Notes: a model not told the origin generated them from the letters alone. A stretch of DNA of 32,373 bases from Neolecta irregularis DAH-3 (GCA_001929475.1 LXFE01000826.1:1-32373); one strand, 5' to 3'; positions 1-10,947 are shown, counted from the first letter of the stretch. A program made the numbers and translations.

Positions 1-271
1 ACACGTTCATATAATCGAACAAACTCTGTAGTTGGAACTCCTCGTTTTTTCTCATCTATGGATGAAGGATACCAAGTAGTGAGCTCTTCCTTCAAGATAA
101 ACGGAATTTTCCAGGCTTCAAACATACGGCCATTGGAGCTTTGCAAAAGCGATTGAAGCAAGTTAAGCCAGAAAAAGGAAACCTGATAGATTCTCCAAGT
201 ATGGTGGTATCGACTGGTTCGGCATCATATCGCACTGGTAGTCTTTTCGTTTCATAATTATGATCCGACAT
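1..271 (-). CDS. 5' end of an unrecognised gene, runs off the window
   Basis: On the minus strand an ATG at 271 opens a frame beginning MSDHNYETKRLPVRYDAEPV. It runs 89 nt to 183, is interrupted by a 44-nt GT-AG intron (182-139, branch-like CTTAAC, acceptor GCAAAG) and continues in frame from 138 to the window edge (FEAWKIPFILKEELTTWYP, then VPTTEFVRLYER). The joined frame has no stop over about 75 residues and the intron looks like the others in this window, which is why I call it a gene although each exon is short. The family is not recognised; no catalytic motif is visible. The gene is truncated by the window, so total length and function cannot be judged. Confidence 0.6.
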
Positions 272-1557
272 GGTGTATCGCTGGGTTTTGCTGAATGAGG
301 AACGTCGAGCTCTGTTATCTGTTGATCCTATCAGGTGTCTTTCACCTTACGCTTCGAATTATATGTATTTTTCCTCGTAAGACCGATGACAGCCGAAACT
401 ATCTCCGTTGTAAGTCCTTTATAATTAGTCTATACGGTAAGCGAGCTTATTGCTTCCCTGTTGGTTATATGTGCGTGATAGCGAGTCGAGACAGTACAAA
501 TTTTCATAATGATGATGAAATGAAACGATTTGTAATCAGTCGATTTGCTGAATCATTGCTTCATTTTGAATCAAAGTCCACAATTCCACTTTAACTACTA
601 ATTGCAAGTTGACAAGGCCAAGTCTGCTTAAACTGGCTTGATAGTGATAGTGAAAATGGGATTATTTGTAATCAGTTAATCCTTTTAGCAGGTTTGTTGT
701 GCCACTGTTGAATGTATTTTCACCACACCGAGCACGAGTCGATAAGACCAAGACCGTTTAAAATAATTGATAGGGATGATGAAACTAAGTAATTCCCACA
801 CACAGGTGACGAACAGAAGAATTTCCCACAAATTAAGAGAAAAACTCTCGGAAAAACGAGATAGCTGATCGTCCCACTTCAGGCGGGAAATAACGCATGA
901 TAGGTTCGGTGTATTTCACACAAGATCAGTGAATTGCGACATAGATTCATGTCTTCGTAACGTGGAATTACGAGATTAGAAATATCAGGAGCTTACAATG
1001 AGATTTTGGATTATAGCGCTGATCGATGTAATTCATTTTTGACGAAGAAAAGTTATCAGCTTTTATATCGGTACTATTGTCGTTATGGAGGTTAAAGTCG
1101 CGAATGTTAAAATTGAGAGACCTAGCCCATAGGAACGATTTGAAAGTATATTTTGCAATGAATTCCTCGATATCTTTATAGCTTGGAAAGCTAGGTGAAA
1201 AAAGTCTTGTAACTCATTAAGTCAATTCAAAACGTAATAGAAATGCGCAGTAGAATGGATGAACAGAGGTTTTATGCAAAATTGTCGAGTACATGGTCCG
1301 AATTTACAGACCAAAGAATAAAATAAGCTCGGCGTTGTACCAACCGACACCCCCCTCCCTCCCCCATCCGACACCTACAAAAAGATACGTGACGCATATA
1401 TTTGTCTACCCAATGTTCTATTCAAAGTTTAGCTGCCATTATCCTTTTGAAGAGTCGATCGTGGAGAAAAATCTTTATGTTTATTTTTATTATATATTTA
1501 TATCGTGTCAGGGGAATGGAGGGGTCGGTTGATACGGCGCCGAGCTTATGTACCACA
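272..1557. other. Intergenic region, no gene seen
   Basis: AT-rich stretch between the divergent partial gene and the 3' end of the G-patch gene. Open frames here are short and lack family resemblance. It contains a diverged direct repeat (611-655 and 741-785) and a C-rich tract at 1350-1365 that would be G-rich in the 3' untranslated part of the minus-strand transcript. Confidence 0.6.
611..785 (+). repeat. Diverged direct repeat
   Basis: Two roughly 45-nt segments (611-655 and 741-785) share the order GACAAGGCCAAG / GATAAGACCAAG, then a TTTAAA or CTTAAA block, then TTGATAG(T/G)GATxxTGAAA. A related short word TTGTAATCAGT occurs at about 530 and 668. The copies differ at about a quarter of positions. 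No terminal structure or coding potential is visible, so this is simply an old duplication. Confidence 0.45.
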
Positions 1558-4277
1558 TCACGATTTCTCCGCCCGTTTGAGTACCTCTTCCAGAGCTGCT
1601 GGACTGAATCTATCCCTTTCCAATTGCGCCCAAATAACGTCTTCATGAAGATAACATAACACTCCACCCGTACCACTAGCGCTTGCAGTGATTCTAAACA
1701 GAGGAAACCCAGTAGCCTTGTGCGGTTGTCGCATAGGAACAAGCAGTAAATTATGTTCTGCACAAAACTCCTCGACTACATCTTTGAACGTAATTTCCTC
1801 GTCAACTTTAGGTCGTGGAGGTTTCGGCTTTGTATGTGCCGATTCTGATGATACAAGAGATGATGGCGGTTGTAATCTACATTGTTTAGTAAAATTTGAT
1901 GGGAGATATCTGTACTTTTCTCCAGCTTCGTCACCCAATATCAGTGCCTCATTGATCATATCCAACCCACGTCGAAATCCTCGATCAACAGCTTCAATGC
2001 CATCACCCAAATCACGGGTAAACATACCCTTCCAAAATTGATACCACTGCATTACTTCCTCGTAATTAGGCTGTGCAGTCAACCATAAATAGAGAATATT
2101 CAACCACTTTGGGAAAAATTCCACCTCAAAGAGCCTTCCAAAAGTCTTTGCCAGGAAGAATTTCTTCCATAAAAGAACGAGAGAAAGTGGTTCAAGAACC
2201 TGATCCGCAGGATTAATTTCAAAATCGGAACGTAAAACAGCCGCAAGTTTTGATAAAAGATGTTTTCGCAATAGTTCGTCAAGGGCAGATTCTCCAAAGA
2301 TAGCTTTCCATTCATCAAGACCTTCGACGACACCATTTTCCATGTTCCATGAACCTAATATATGGCCAAATTTGCGTTTGACATCATCAACGACTTCTTC
2401 CATTCGATCGCCGAGATATGGCAGCCATGGAAATACCCAAGAATGAGGTGGTGGAGCACCGCCTTTGCGTGTGCGATGTGTACGGGGGTTCCAATCATTT
2501 ACCGTTCGGTGGAGTTTTGGGAGTATTAAATTATCTAGAATGGAGTCGTGTATAAAAGCAGGAAGTAAGGGAATCCAAGCGTCGAGAAGGGATAACAAGG
2601 ATGAGGGGTCATGAGGGTCCCAGTCATTATTAATCGCTGTTCGTACTTTTGGAAGCCATAGAGAGTAGATTAGAGATTCGTAATATGTGGTTGATTGTAC
2701 AGGTTTCTTGGGAACGGAAGCTTTCGCAAGGGAATCTTCGTGATCGGCCTTGTTAAGTATCTGTAATAACAGCTTCCAACGATGAAAGTGGTGCGTCAAT
2801 TGGCAGGATTCTTCCGTTGGTTCCCAATTTTTCAAGATTTGCTTGACCTAGGAGATGAATACTTTGTCAGTTAAGCGAGACACACGTATGGCAATATTGC
2901 AGCAACGGTAACTTCATCCAACTTCCAGTTTTCAGATTCATTTTGAAACTTGAACTGCAGTTGTTCTAGTAAAGGTGATATTTCAACCAGTGCGTCCTCA
3001 GCTTCTCCGTTAACGATGTTCAGCTCCTCTATTAATTCTAAAAGTTCGTTCAATTTATTGATTTCGGTTTCATCTTGTTCTAACTCGGCGGCGATACGTG
3101 ATTCTTCCATTTTAACATACGATTTACGGTCTTGCAGTTGCTTCCATTCACTGGCAAATGCTTCGACATCTCGACGAGCCATGTTTGCGATTTTGAGAGA
3201 TTCATTATGCTCGATTTGAGAAGTTGTCAAAACGCCCGAAGCTGCTGTGATGAGTTTTGTCTGTGATATTAACCTTGAACAAGGTGAGGACGGAGATACT
3301 TCTTTCCCCGTCATATCGATCAACCTTTCCAAGGTAAGTGGAACGTGTAAACCTTTTGAGTCCTGGATAATTTCTCTGACTGTCCTATACTTTACTTTTT
3401 TCGTCCTTGTCCCAGAACTCAAAGCTTTTTTCTTTGCTTTTTTCTTTTCCTCGTCATCGCTACTATCGATTTTGCCTCTGCGCCGAGCTTCTTCTTTTGC
3501 CTGTTCTGTTTTTTCCTTGATACCACCGAGACCAAGGCGCCCGGGTCGAAGCTTGGTCTCGATGGGATTCACGATACCCTGTCCTTGCTGACCTAATCCT
3601 GTCCCAGAAACATATCCCATCTTGGCCATCATTCGTGCGCCGAAACCGACGGTGTTGAATTCGGCTTTTGGCGGCGCCTTTGCTGGTGCCCTTCGTTTCT
3701 GAGAGGTCGTCGAGGGCTGAGCAGCCGTAAATGCAGTCTTGCCACCGGGTGTAGCCTGCATTGAAAAAAGTTCCGAATCAACGGACTCTTCATTCGATAT
3801 AGAGTGGTTGAATCGCAGTCCCCCATGAGCAGCTGTTAATGAAGCAGAAGGGATCGAGTTTGTTGGAGCAGCACCTAATCCAGCAGGTGAGGCGGAATTT
3901 TCACTTTTGGGTTTTCCGAGTAAATAACTGTGAGCGAATGAGGGACGTTCATCCTCGTCACTGTGTTCATTTTCGCCTTGTTGAACGAAATTAACATTCC
4001 TAGCCTGCTCAGCAAAGGGATCGGTTGGGCGGATGGCATACCTGTAACGAATATTATGTCTGCCCAAGCCGCTCCTTTCGCCGTCTGAATCTTCTCCAAA
4101 GACGCCATAGATATGTTGTTCGCTGTCGTGACCGACTTTGCGTTTCTTCCGTCTTGCGGTGTCTCTGAAGGAGTCGCCTTCCGGCTCAGCATTGCACTCA
4201 TCGGGCTCGTCTGAGGAATTGTCGCTCGAGGAAGAATCTACGGGCGCGCACTGCAGCGGATCTGTGCGCCGTCCCAT
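1558..4277 (-). CDS. TFIP11: G-patch spliceosome disassembly factor, TFIP11/Ntr1 family
   Basis: Two exons, 4277-2886 and 2847-1558, joined over a 38-nt intron (2885-2848), give 893 residues. The family recruits and activates the DEAH helicase Prp43 to take apart post-catalytic spliceosomes in the nucleus. Visible in order: acidic, Ser-rich N-terminus; a YGVFGEDSDGE element typical of the tuftelin-interacting N-terminal domain (about residue 60); a G-patch at about 215-265 (core KMGYVSGTGLG, then GQGIVNP); a Lys-rich linker; then the large C-terminal GCFC-type region including LPKLHRTVNDWNPR and EVMQWYQFWKGMF. The start is the ATG at 4277 (MGRRTDPLQ); the frame stays open upstream but has no further ATG. 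It is divergent from the calcium exchanger, 402 bp away. Confidence 0.93.
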
Positions 4278-4334
4278 CGGTGGACGCGAGGCGGGTGTGG
4301 CGCTCGCTTGGCGGGTGGCGCTCGCTAGTCTGGC

Positions 4335-4352
4335 GTCACGTGACACGTGACG
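4335..4352. promoter_or_regulatory. Two overlapping CACGTG boxes in a divergent promoter
   Basis: The sequence GTCACGTGACACGTGACG holds a perfect 10-bp palindrome GTCACGTGAC (4335-4344) overlapping a second CACGTG (4344-4349). CACGTG is the core bound by fungal bHLH factors such as Cbf1. It lies 58 bp upstream of the G-patch gene start and within the region shared with the calcium exchanger. Binding is inferred only from the motif. Confidence 0.45.
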
Positions 4353-4679
4353 ATCCCCCTTTCAAGCGACCTCCGAGCAACCCGGCCCGGGACCGGCGAC
4401 AACACGACGTGGGACAGGCGGCTTCGGCTGTTTTCTCCGTAATCACGATCGCCGGGCCACAATTGTGTCGGGGGACCGGGAAATCAGGGCCGAACTGGAT
4501 CCGGGCTGGTCTGGCCGTTGGGTTTTATATGACTTTAACATGTACGGAGTACTGAAACGGAGCTGTATATTTATGCCGAAATTGCCTTTTTATTTGCTTG
4601 TCCAGGCCCCGGCCGTCGCTGCGATCTCTAATTTTCCTTGAGCCGCCAAACCACCTCCGCGTCCTCTGCCAGTGTTGCC

Positions 4680-6173
4680 ATGCGTACCGCGTCCAGTCTG
4701 CCGCGTTGCTAATCTTCTTGCAGACAGTCTCAAAAATGCAAAGGCTCGCTTTGTGGCCAATGATATTCTTCACCGCAGGTCAAGCTCTGCCGTCATCGAC
4801 TCAGACGGCGACCACTTTCCACTCCTCGGCGACGAAGCGCAACCTCGCCATCAAAAGGCTTCTCGCATTCTGCTTACGAGCATCTATGCCTCCACCAAGG
4901 TGATCCTGACAAGCAATTATGTCAACGCGCTTTTGGTTTTTGTTCCGCTCGGAATTCTCGCGGGCGCCTTCCACTGTAATCCCATAGCTGTATTTGCACT
5001 CAACTTTTTGGCCATTATTCCCTTGGCTTCGGTACTGCTCTTTCTAAATAGTCGTGTTGATGTTATAAGCTCTTGAGTTTTGCCACTGAAGAACTGGCGA
5101 CAAAAGTCGGGCAAACACTTGGTGGACTTCTCAATGCGAGTTTTGGAAATGCTGTGGAGCTCATCATGTATGTGATTGCCTTTATCTCTTAAAATACTAA
5201 CCCCCTAGATCAATAGTCGCACTGGCTCGCGGTGAAATCCGAATCGTGCAAACATCGATGCTTGGATCGATCTTGAGCAACCTTCTTCTCGTATACCCTA
5301 CAAACCCATTCCAATTGATCAACAGGTCCTTGGAATGTGTTTCTTTATAGGTGGAATCAAATATCCTGAACAACAGTTCAATATGACCGTGGCACAGGCA
5401 ATGAATTCTCTTCTTGCCGTCGCTACATCATCCCTATTCATCCCCGCTGCTTACGTTGCTTCTGTGCCAAAGGAGCTAGATACAGAGAGGCAAATTCTCA
5501 TATTATCTCGAGGAACATCAATAATCCTTCTTTTGGTATATGTTTGTTATCTCGTCTTTCAGTTGAAAACACATACTGCGTTATACGAGCCTCAAGAAGA
5601 AGTGGAACAGCAAGAATCATCCATATCTCCTTGGGTAGCAGCAAACCTTCTCGCCTTGGTCACAGTTGTAGTTGCCGTCTGCGCTGAAGTAACTATCACA
5701 CTTGTTCAAAGCTGACGCAGAGTACCTCGTAGGCTCCATCGATGCATTGGTTACCCGTTCGGGAATGAGTAAAACTTTTGTCGGTCTAATCCTGATTCCG
5801 ATTGTTGGCAACGCAGCGGAACACGTCACCGCAATTGTCGTTTCAATTCACAATAAAATGGATCTAGCCGTCGGAGTGGCTATTGGTTCATCCATGCAAA
5901 TCGCCTTGTTCATGACTCCTTTTCTTGTCGTACTGGGATGGATCCTTGGTCAACCCATGTCCCTGTACTTTCAGACCTTTGAAACCGCAATCATGTTCAT
6001 TAGCGTCTTTATCGTAGGAACCCTAATACAGGTACCCCGCGTTCTATATGGAACAACAATTGACTTTTTACAAGGATGGCAAGAGTAATTACCTGGAGGG
6101 AATCCTCTTGATGAGTATGTACGCTATCATCGCGGTGGCCTTTTACCTTTACCCAGACAACGTGTCGTTATAA
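4680..6173 (+). CDS. VCX1: Vacuolar Ca2+/H+ exchanger (CAX/Vcx1 family)
   Basis: Seven exons give 420 residues, the usual size for yeast Vcx1: 4680-4683, 4724-5031, 5070-5167, 5209-5290, 5326-5688, 5723-6031, 6075-6173, with introns of 40, 38, 41, 35, 34 and 43 nt. The protein would drive Ca2+ into the vacuole in exchange for protons. Both CAX signature repeats are present: GNAVELI (about 131-137) and GNAAEHV (about 314-320), with [10 protein letters not shown] and the closing SNYLEG motif. About eleven hydrophobic segments are split by an acidic loop ([10 protein letters not shown]). Exon 2 has no in-frame Met before the membrane region, so translation must start in a 4-nt coding exon (ATGC) spliced to it; an in-frame stop lies upstream at 4629. 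Family assignment is firm; the start is inferred. Confidence 0.93.
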
Positions 6174-6486
6174 ACTTTTCGCAATAATGCTCGACTACTT
6201 GTTTCCCAGGATTATCAAAACTACCCTCAAATTAGGAATAAACTGTGCCGGTGTCGTATGACTCACAATCACCAGAACCGTATACTCCCTTTTTTGTATC
6301 TCTCAATATTTATCAAGTATTTATGTTGATTGTGGAAGATATTGCACCATTTTGTTAAACAACATCGTGATCTTGTTTGATAGTCAAGTGACTAGTCATT
6401 ATATAACCGCCAGGGTCCCACTCACAACTAAAATCGATAAACACCGGCAGGGGAGCAACCTCCTGATCTGATTTTCCTGTTCCCCT
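6174..6486. other. Intergenic, no gene seen
   Basis: 313 bp between two genes on the same strand. It should hold the 3' untranslated region of the exchanger and the promoter of the membrane protein gene; no strong motif or open frame is visible. Confidence 0.5.
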
Positions 6487-7272
6487 ATGATGAAAGAAAC
6501 TTCGTCAAACGAAATGTACTTTTGCATGACCCCACGAAAACCACTACGAACGATATACCTCCAATTATCTCCGTTTCTGATATCCATCTATCTGGGTATT
6601 TTGATTATTCCATACCTCAATTCGCCCAAACTACATCTTTTGCAACTTTTTATTGGTCCAGCGATTTTTGGCTTGTCATATACACCCCGTCTACTACTCG
6701 CAAAATGGGTCAGTGAACCAACGCTGCTGAAAAGTATCTCTGCTTGCATATTTATCGGCGCCGAAACAGAATTAATTCGCTGGTCCACCATCGTCCTTTT
6801 ATTGACTTATGTAGACCAATCTTGGACAGGAATCTATGTGTTTTCATGGAGGTGATTTATCATTCTATGTAACAATACTGAGAATAGTTTTATTTTCACG
6901 GAATCGATACACTCGTGGACGCAATTTTTGGCAATCTGTCCGACGCCGGAAGACGAAGAATTGGCTCCGCTGATATCTCCCAGACATGACCTTACAGACT
7001 TGTTCGGTCTTCCGTTCGTTGACTTGTCACCGATATTACCATTTCTATGGCGGATCACGGCGGTATTGTACTTCATCGGATCGAGCCTTGTGGTCGCTAA
7101 ATGGATATGGAGTCCATATCTTTTGATTCTAGTATTATATCGGGGTATAGTATGTGCCGTCTGGGGCCTTGGACTTCCTGTTTTGGGAATTGTAAATGCT
7201 AGTTACGTCAAATTTATTGTCGATTTGGGCTGGTTTTTCGCGGGATTGGCTGTATGGGGAGTTACTTGTTAA
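6487..7272 (+). CDS. Unrecognised multispan membrane protein
   Basis: Two exons, 6487-6851 and 6888-7272, joined across a 36-nt GT-AG intron (6852-6887), encode 249 residues. The splice restores a smooth frame (..VFSW-S-FIFTESIHSW..). At least five or six hydrophobic segments are visible, for example LSPFLISIYLGILIIPYL and ILPFLWRITAVLYFIG, with one hydrophilic loop in the middle (CPTPEDEELAPL). A conserved-looking GAETELIRW stretch sits near residue 95, but I cannot tie it to a catalytic family. The start is the first of two adjacent ATGs (6487 and 6490). Function is unknown; an organellar or secretory-pathway membrane protein is likely from composition alone. It is convergent with the potassium transporter. 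Confidence 0.75.
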
Positions 7273-7576
7273 ATAGATTATTTGTCTTTGTCAGGAAAAA
7301 GAGAATTGTCGCGTTTACGAAAATAAAAGTTAGATATGGTCGTTGTACTGCGAGTCTGGTTGAAATTATTCTCATCTGATGGTTGCTCTCTTCACCCTCC
7401 CCAAGACCCGCCCTGATTTCATCATTTCTTTCAAACTGCAGAAAAAGAATTTCAAGAAACGTAAAAATCTATTTTATTTTATTACGAATTCATCCTCCCA
7501 ATCCCAGAATAAACGCCAAAATGTACTGTCCCTGAAATCCCAAAGTAATATACAGACCTAATTTCATGCAAAAAGC
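7273..7576. other. Convergent intergenic region
   Basis: 304 bp between the 3' ends of the membrane protein gene and the TRK gene. The short plus-strand open frame at 7379-7561 is Lys-rich and of low complexity and is not supported as a gene. Terminator sequences for both genes must lie here but cannot be singled out. Confidence 0.5.
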
Positions 7577-10500
7577 CTAAGCGGAATAAAGAGTCGCTCT
7601 CCTCCTCGCCTGATCCTCTTCTTCTTTCTCATCGAGACGATCGCTCGGCAAAAGGACCTAGAGTGATTAGATGATCAGACAATAGAAAAAGAATTTTACT
7701 GCTCGATCAATCTTGTACGGTAAGCCTACTTGATTAATAAGGAGTAAGAGGAGAGAGCAAATGCCTCTGTGGCGACCACGAATTTGAGACACAATAATGA
7801 CAAGCTTACTAATGGTGTGAAATTTGGCTGAAAAGGAAGCATTAATTCCTGGATATCCTAAACTGAAAACATGAACATCTGTATCCGGAAACATCATGTT
7901 ACCTCAAGCCAACAGTTCCACTAAACACTGTTAGAGGAGTCATAGAAAGCCAACTTACTAGGCACTCACAACTTCAAACAAGATGGCAAAGACACTAAAG
8001 TACTGTGGCATCAGCATTGTCTGAAAATAAAACAATGTACATAGTCACGAGGATTATCCAAGCTTGAATTCTCGACAATAGAAATGACAAAGAGAGACAC
8101 GAAAACAAACCACAAGTCGAATCCTAACTGTCTTCGAACATGGGTCCCTAGAATTAGAATTGTAGTATAAAGATAATCTGCTTACAAACAAAGGACATAT
8201 TGCCATCTTCATCATCGCCGTAGATACCTAGAGAACGTTCCTAAATAGTCAGAATGGTTTGCCACATGAAAAGCATTCCTCATAGACGTTTGTCCTACAA
8301 AATCATTGTCAGCTAAGTTCATCAAAGAGATACGAAACCACCTTCTAATAGTCATAGCAACTTGTTAATTAGTCCAACCTAGAGAGCACTTGAAAAATTA
8401 CCCGGATAGACACTGATGTACATCATCATCACAAAACTAACCAACATCGCAGTATGGAGCATTGAGAGATTGACGACCGAAAACCCAGCTGTCCTCGTTG
8501 ATATAGCTTGGAAAAGGCCGACTGAAATGCGATAGCCTACAGGTATATTGGTGACATCAGTATCTCTAAGCTAAACATCAGAAGAGGTTGACGAATGACA
8601 TACGTCGAGGATCATGAATAAAATAAGATCACAAGCATTTAGCGCCTGCCAATTAGAATAATCACGGGGGCAACTACGAACTACGAGAATGCCAAATAGT
8701 AACCAGGTGGACTACCTTATTAGAATGTGAGTAATTCCAAGAGCTACCCGGCTAGGAAAGAGCAAGGTGAAGCAACGTCGGGGATGACTTTGGAGTCAGT
8801 ATTTGGCCAATGAACATTCATACTCGAGAAGAAACGCAAAAGACTTGAAAGTAAGTAAGAGAGTTGCTATATAGATGAGAGCATACCTCTCTATGAATTG
8901 AGTCATATGGAAATAGCTTGAATAAACACCAAATCGTCAGACGAAGAAGGCAAGGAAATCCGGTATTCCTCGTCATAAGCTTCTGAGATGGATGGAAGGG
9001 ATATACCCCGCAACGATTAGGAAATCACCTACAAATAAAGGGAATAAAGCGCGTTGGAATGGAATGAAGGAATCCGGAGTGAGCTTGTATCAGTCAAACT
9101 GCACTGTACGATGAAACCTTACTGTCAAGCCTACTATTAGTCAAATGCAGCTAGCACTAGATACCAAGGTCATTGAATGCCGATGCAGAAGTAAACACGG
9201 CCCACCAGCCTCTAGAAACAGCGATTTTATCAACGACAGGGCCATAGGTAGCGCTACCGACAATAAAGCCGGTATATGAAACCAGGCCAAAGATATGAAG
9301 TACAATAAAGTAAGCTGGTTCTTCAGTAATGTCTAGGTAATGTAGAATACCGACTAGAATCCATGCCAAAGTCTTTAAAGCACGATACTCGATACCCTTG
9401 AGTTCATCCAGTTGTTCCGAAGTCAAATCGACAAAGGTCTAATCGTAAGCCTGTAAAGCACGCGCTCATGACATACAGAATTGCGACCGATCGTTGGGTT
9501 ATACGACAGATACGGCAAGGACATTGTTGTTCTGACAGACCTTTTAGAGTTTGGGCTTCCGTCACGCTTTCGCCGAATCGTGTTGGCGATAGCTCGGTCA
9601 AAAGTCGAAGTTGGAAGGAAGGGTTTCTCCAATATATTTGCCTTCCTCATTCGAAGATGAGTGGCCTGTGATGGTCCTTCGATTGTAAGCGTTCGCCGTT
9701 TGATGTCGTGACCAGGCGGAGATTGAGGTACATCGGCTGTTCTACTGCGACGTAGGTCTGATGTTGAATGAAAGGTCGAACCTAGTGTGATGTCTTGGAG
9801 GTCTCGGGCGACAAAGGGGTCGAAAACCTTGTGATTGAGATTTTCTGGGGCTGCTTCAACAACCAGGCCTCTTCTTGGAGCGGGAAGATAGCCAAATGTG
9901 ATTTCCAAAGGAGGTGTATTTTTTGGCGATAATTCTTCGCTAATACCATTCAGATCTTGTGAGAGGAGGGAAGCGATATACTCATTGCCATTGTGGGATG
10001 AAGCAACCTCAGTGTTGAGAGGCTGTGGAACGTGGATTTCTGTGCGACACAGATCATCATCCTTGACAGTTTGATCCGATTGGAGGGAGCACAACTGATC
10101 GCCAACAGTTTTGGTAATGGGATCGGGAAGAATTTCTGTATTTTCTGGACTCCGTGTCAAGGTCCCTCCTATGCCTGAATTGAAAAGGACTCGGATTGCT
10201 CGGCCTTCCACGCCCTTGTGTTCTCCATCGGTCAGGCGACTGCGAGACTTTGTTCTGCTTCTGCTACGACGAAGCGAGAGCTGCAGAGAGTTCTCGGTCA
10301 CTATCCAGTCAGATATGGTAGGCTGGTGTGCCTGCTGCTTGCCTATCTGTTTGAACCGCCGCTTGAACCAGTATATGCGGACGAACACGACTGTAGAATG
10401 GATGAATATGGGGTTTGTAACCATAGCCAGGAGGTACATGATAGTCTGCCGGGCCATCAGCATGCGTGCAGCGAGGAATCTTGCCTGTTGCCACACAGAG

Positions 10501-10754
10501 AGCGTGACAAGGTCAACAACATTGAGGCCGGCCTGAGTACAGGAACTGCTCGCCATAAACAGCGCATCGATGTATGCAATAGGGCTGCCGCCGGTGAATA
10601 TTAGCACAGAGCCCAGGACCGAGGAGCCCAGAATATATGCATCTATATGCATTATGCATCAGCAGCAGCTTGTCAGGACCATACAGTGCAGCAGCAGAAA
10701 ACTGGGCATTGCGTAGCTTTGCAGAGAGCCAACAAACGGCCACCTCATGTGCAT
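7577..10754 (-). CDS. TRK1: Trk-type plasma-membrane potassium transporter, 20 exons
   Basis: Twenty exons encode 812 residues. The protein takes up K+ at the plasma membrane. All four pore loops are visible: QAGLNVVDL, SAFNDLGLT, STRTAGFSVVN and SAYGTVGLSLGYP; the C-terminus carries RGRHRGLPYKIDRAVLLPSDRLDE. Exons 1 and 2 hold the first membrane-pore-membrane unit and a long hydrophilic loop (about residues 110-400), the variable cytosolic loop of fungal Trks. Exon boundaries from 5' to 3': 10754-10685, 10642-9477, 9438-9165, 9130-9123, 9083-9007, 8968-8887, 8843-8824, 8787-8748, 8711-8685, 8645-8604, 8570-8402, 8360-8342, 8294-8279, 8240-8186, 8147-8041, 8002-7959, 7920-7903, 7862-7765, 7725-7700, 7657-7577. 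The summed length is divisible by three and no residue block expected for the family is missing. Intron 13 is non-canonical and intron 18 is GC-AG. A second ATG at 10748 is an equally good start. Confidence 0.94.
7726..7764 (-). other. GC-AG intron (TRK1 intron 18, 39 nt)
   Basis: The donor is AGAG|GCATTTG and the acceptor CAAGTAG|GC, removing 7764-7726 and joining RHRG to LPYKID, the expected Trk sequence. GC-AG is the best known minor variant of the standard donor. No GT donor nearby gives this frame. Confidence 0.85.
8241..8278 (-). other. Non-canonical GA-AG intron (TRK1 intron 13) with an overlapping GT-AG alternative
   Basis: Removing 8278-8241 (donor GAATGC, acceptor TATTTAG, branch-like CTGAC) yields NVYEERSLGIYGDD, matching the block conserved in fungal Trks. 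A fully canonical GT-AG intron of the same 38 nt lies 13 nt downstream (8265-8228) and yields NVYEECFSCIYGDD, keeping frame and length but replacing conserved residues. Reading through meets a TGA. The 5-nt direct repeat AGGAA at both edges means the exact cut cannot be fixed, but no placement of the first option is GT-AG. Confidence 0.65.
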
Positions 10755-10947
10755 TACCGGCTGAAAGAATTGTCGTGTATTATATATTCCAGAATGATGG
10801 TGAGTTGTGCGTTATATCACGTGACCAATGCGGTCTTGGAGTCATGCATATATTCCAGCAAATTGTTTGTTAGTGGCCCAGCGTTTTCCGCCACGTGCCT
10901 AGCCTTGTGGGCTCAACGTCATTGGGCTTGCTCATCATCAAAAGAAA
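10755..10947. promoter_or_regulatory. Divergent TRK1/HEM2 promoter with CACGTG and CCAAT
   Basis: The 193-bp gap between the two start codons holds TCACGTGA (10817-10824) followed directly by CCAAT (10825-10829). These are the cores recognised by bHLH factors and by the CCAAT-binding (Hap) complex. Their position between a potassium transporter and a heme-synthesis gene suggests shared control, but this is inference from motif position only. Confidence 0.45.

Noticed and set aside
295-594. 99-codon plus-strand open frame
   Set aside because: No family character, no splice partner, and it overlaps the diverged repeat region; composition is that of AT-rich non-coding DNA.
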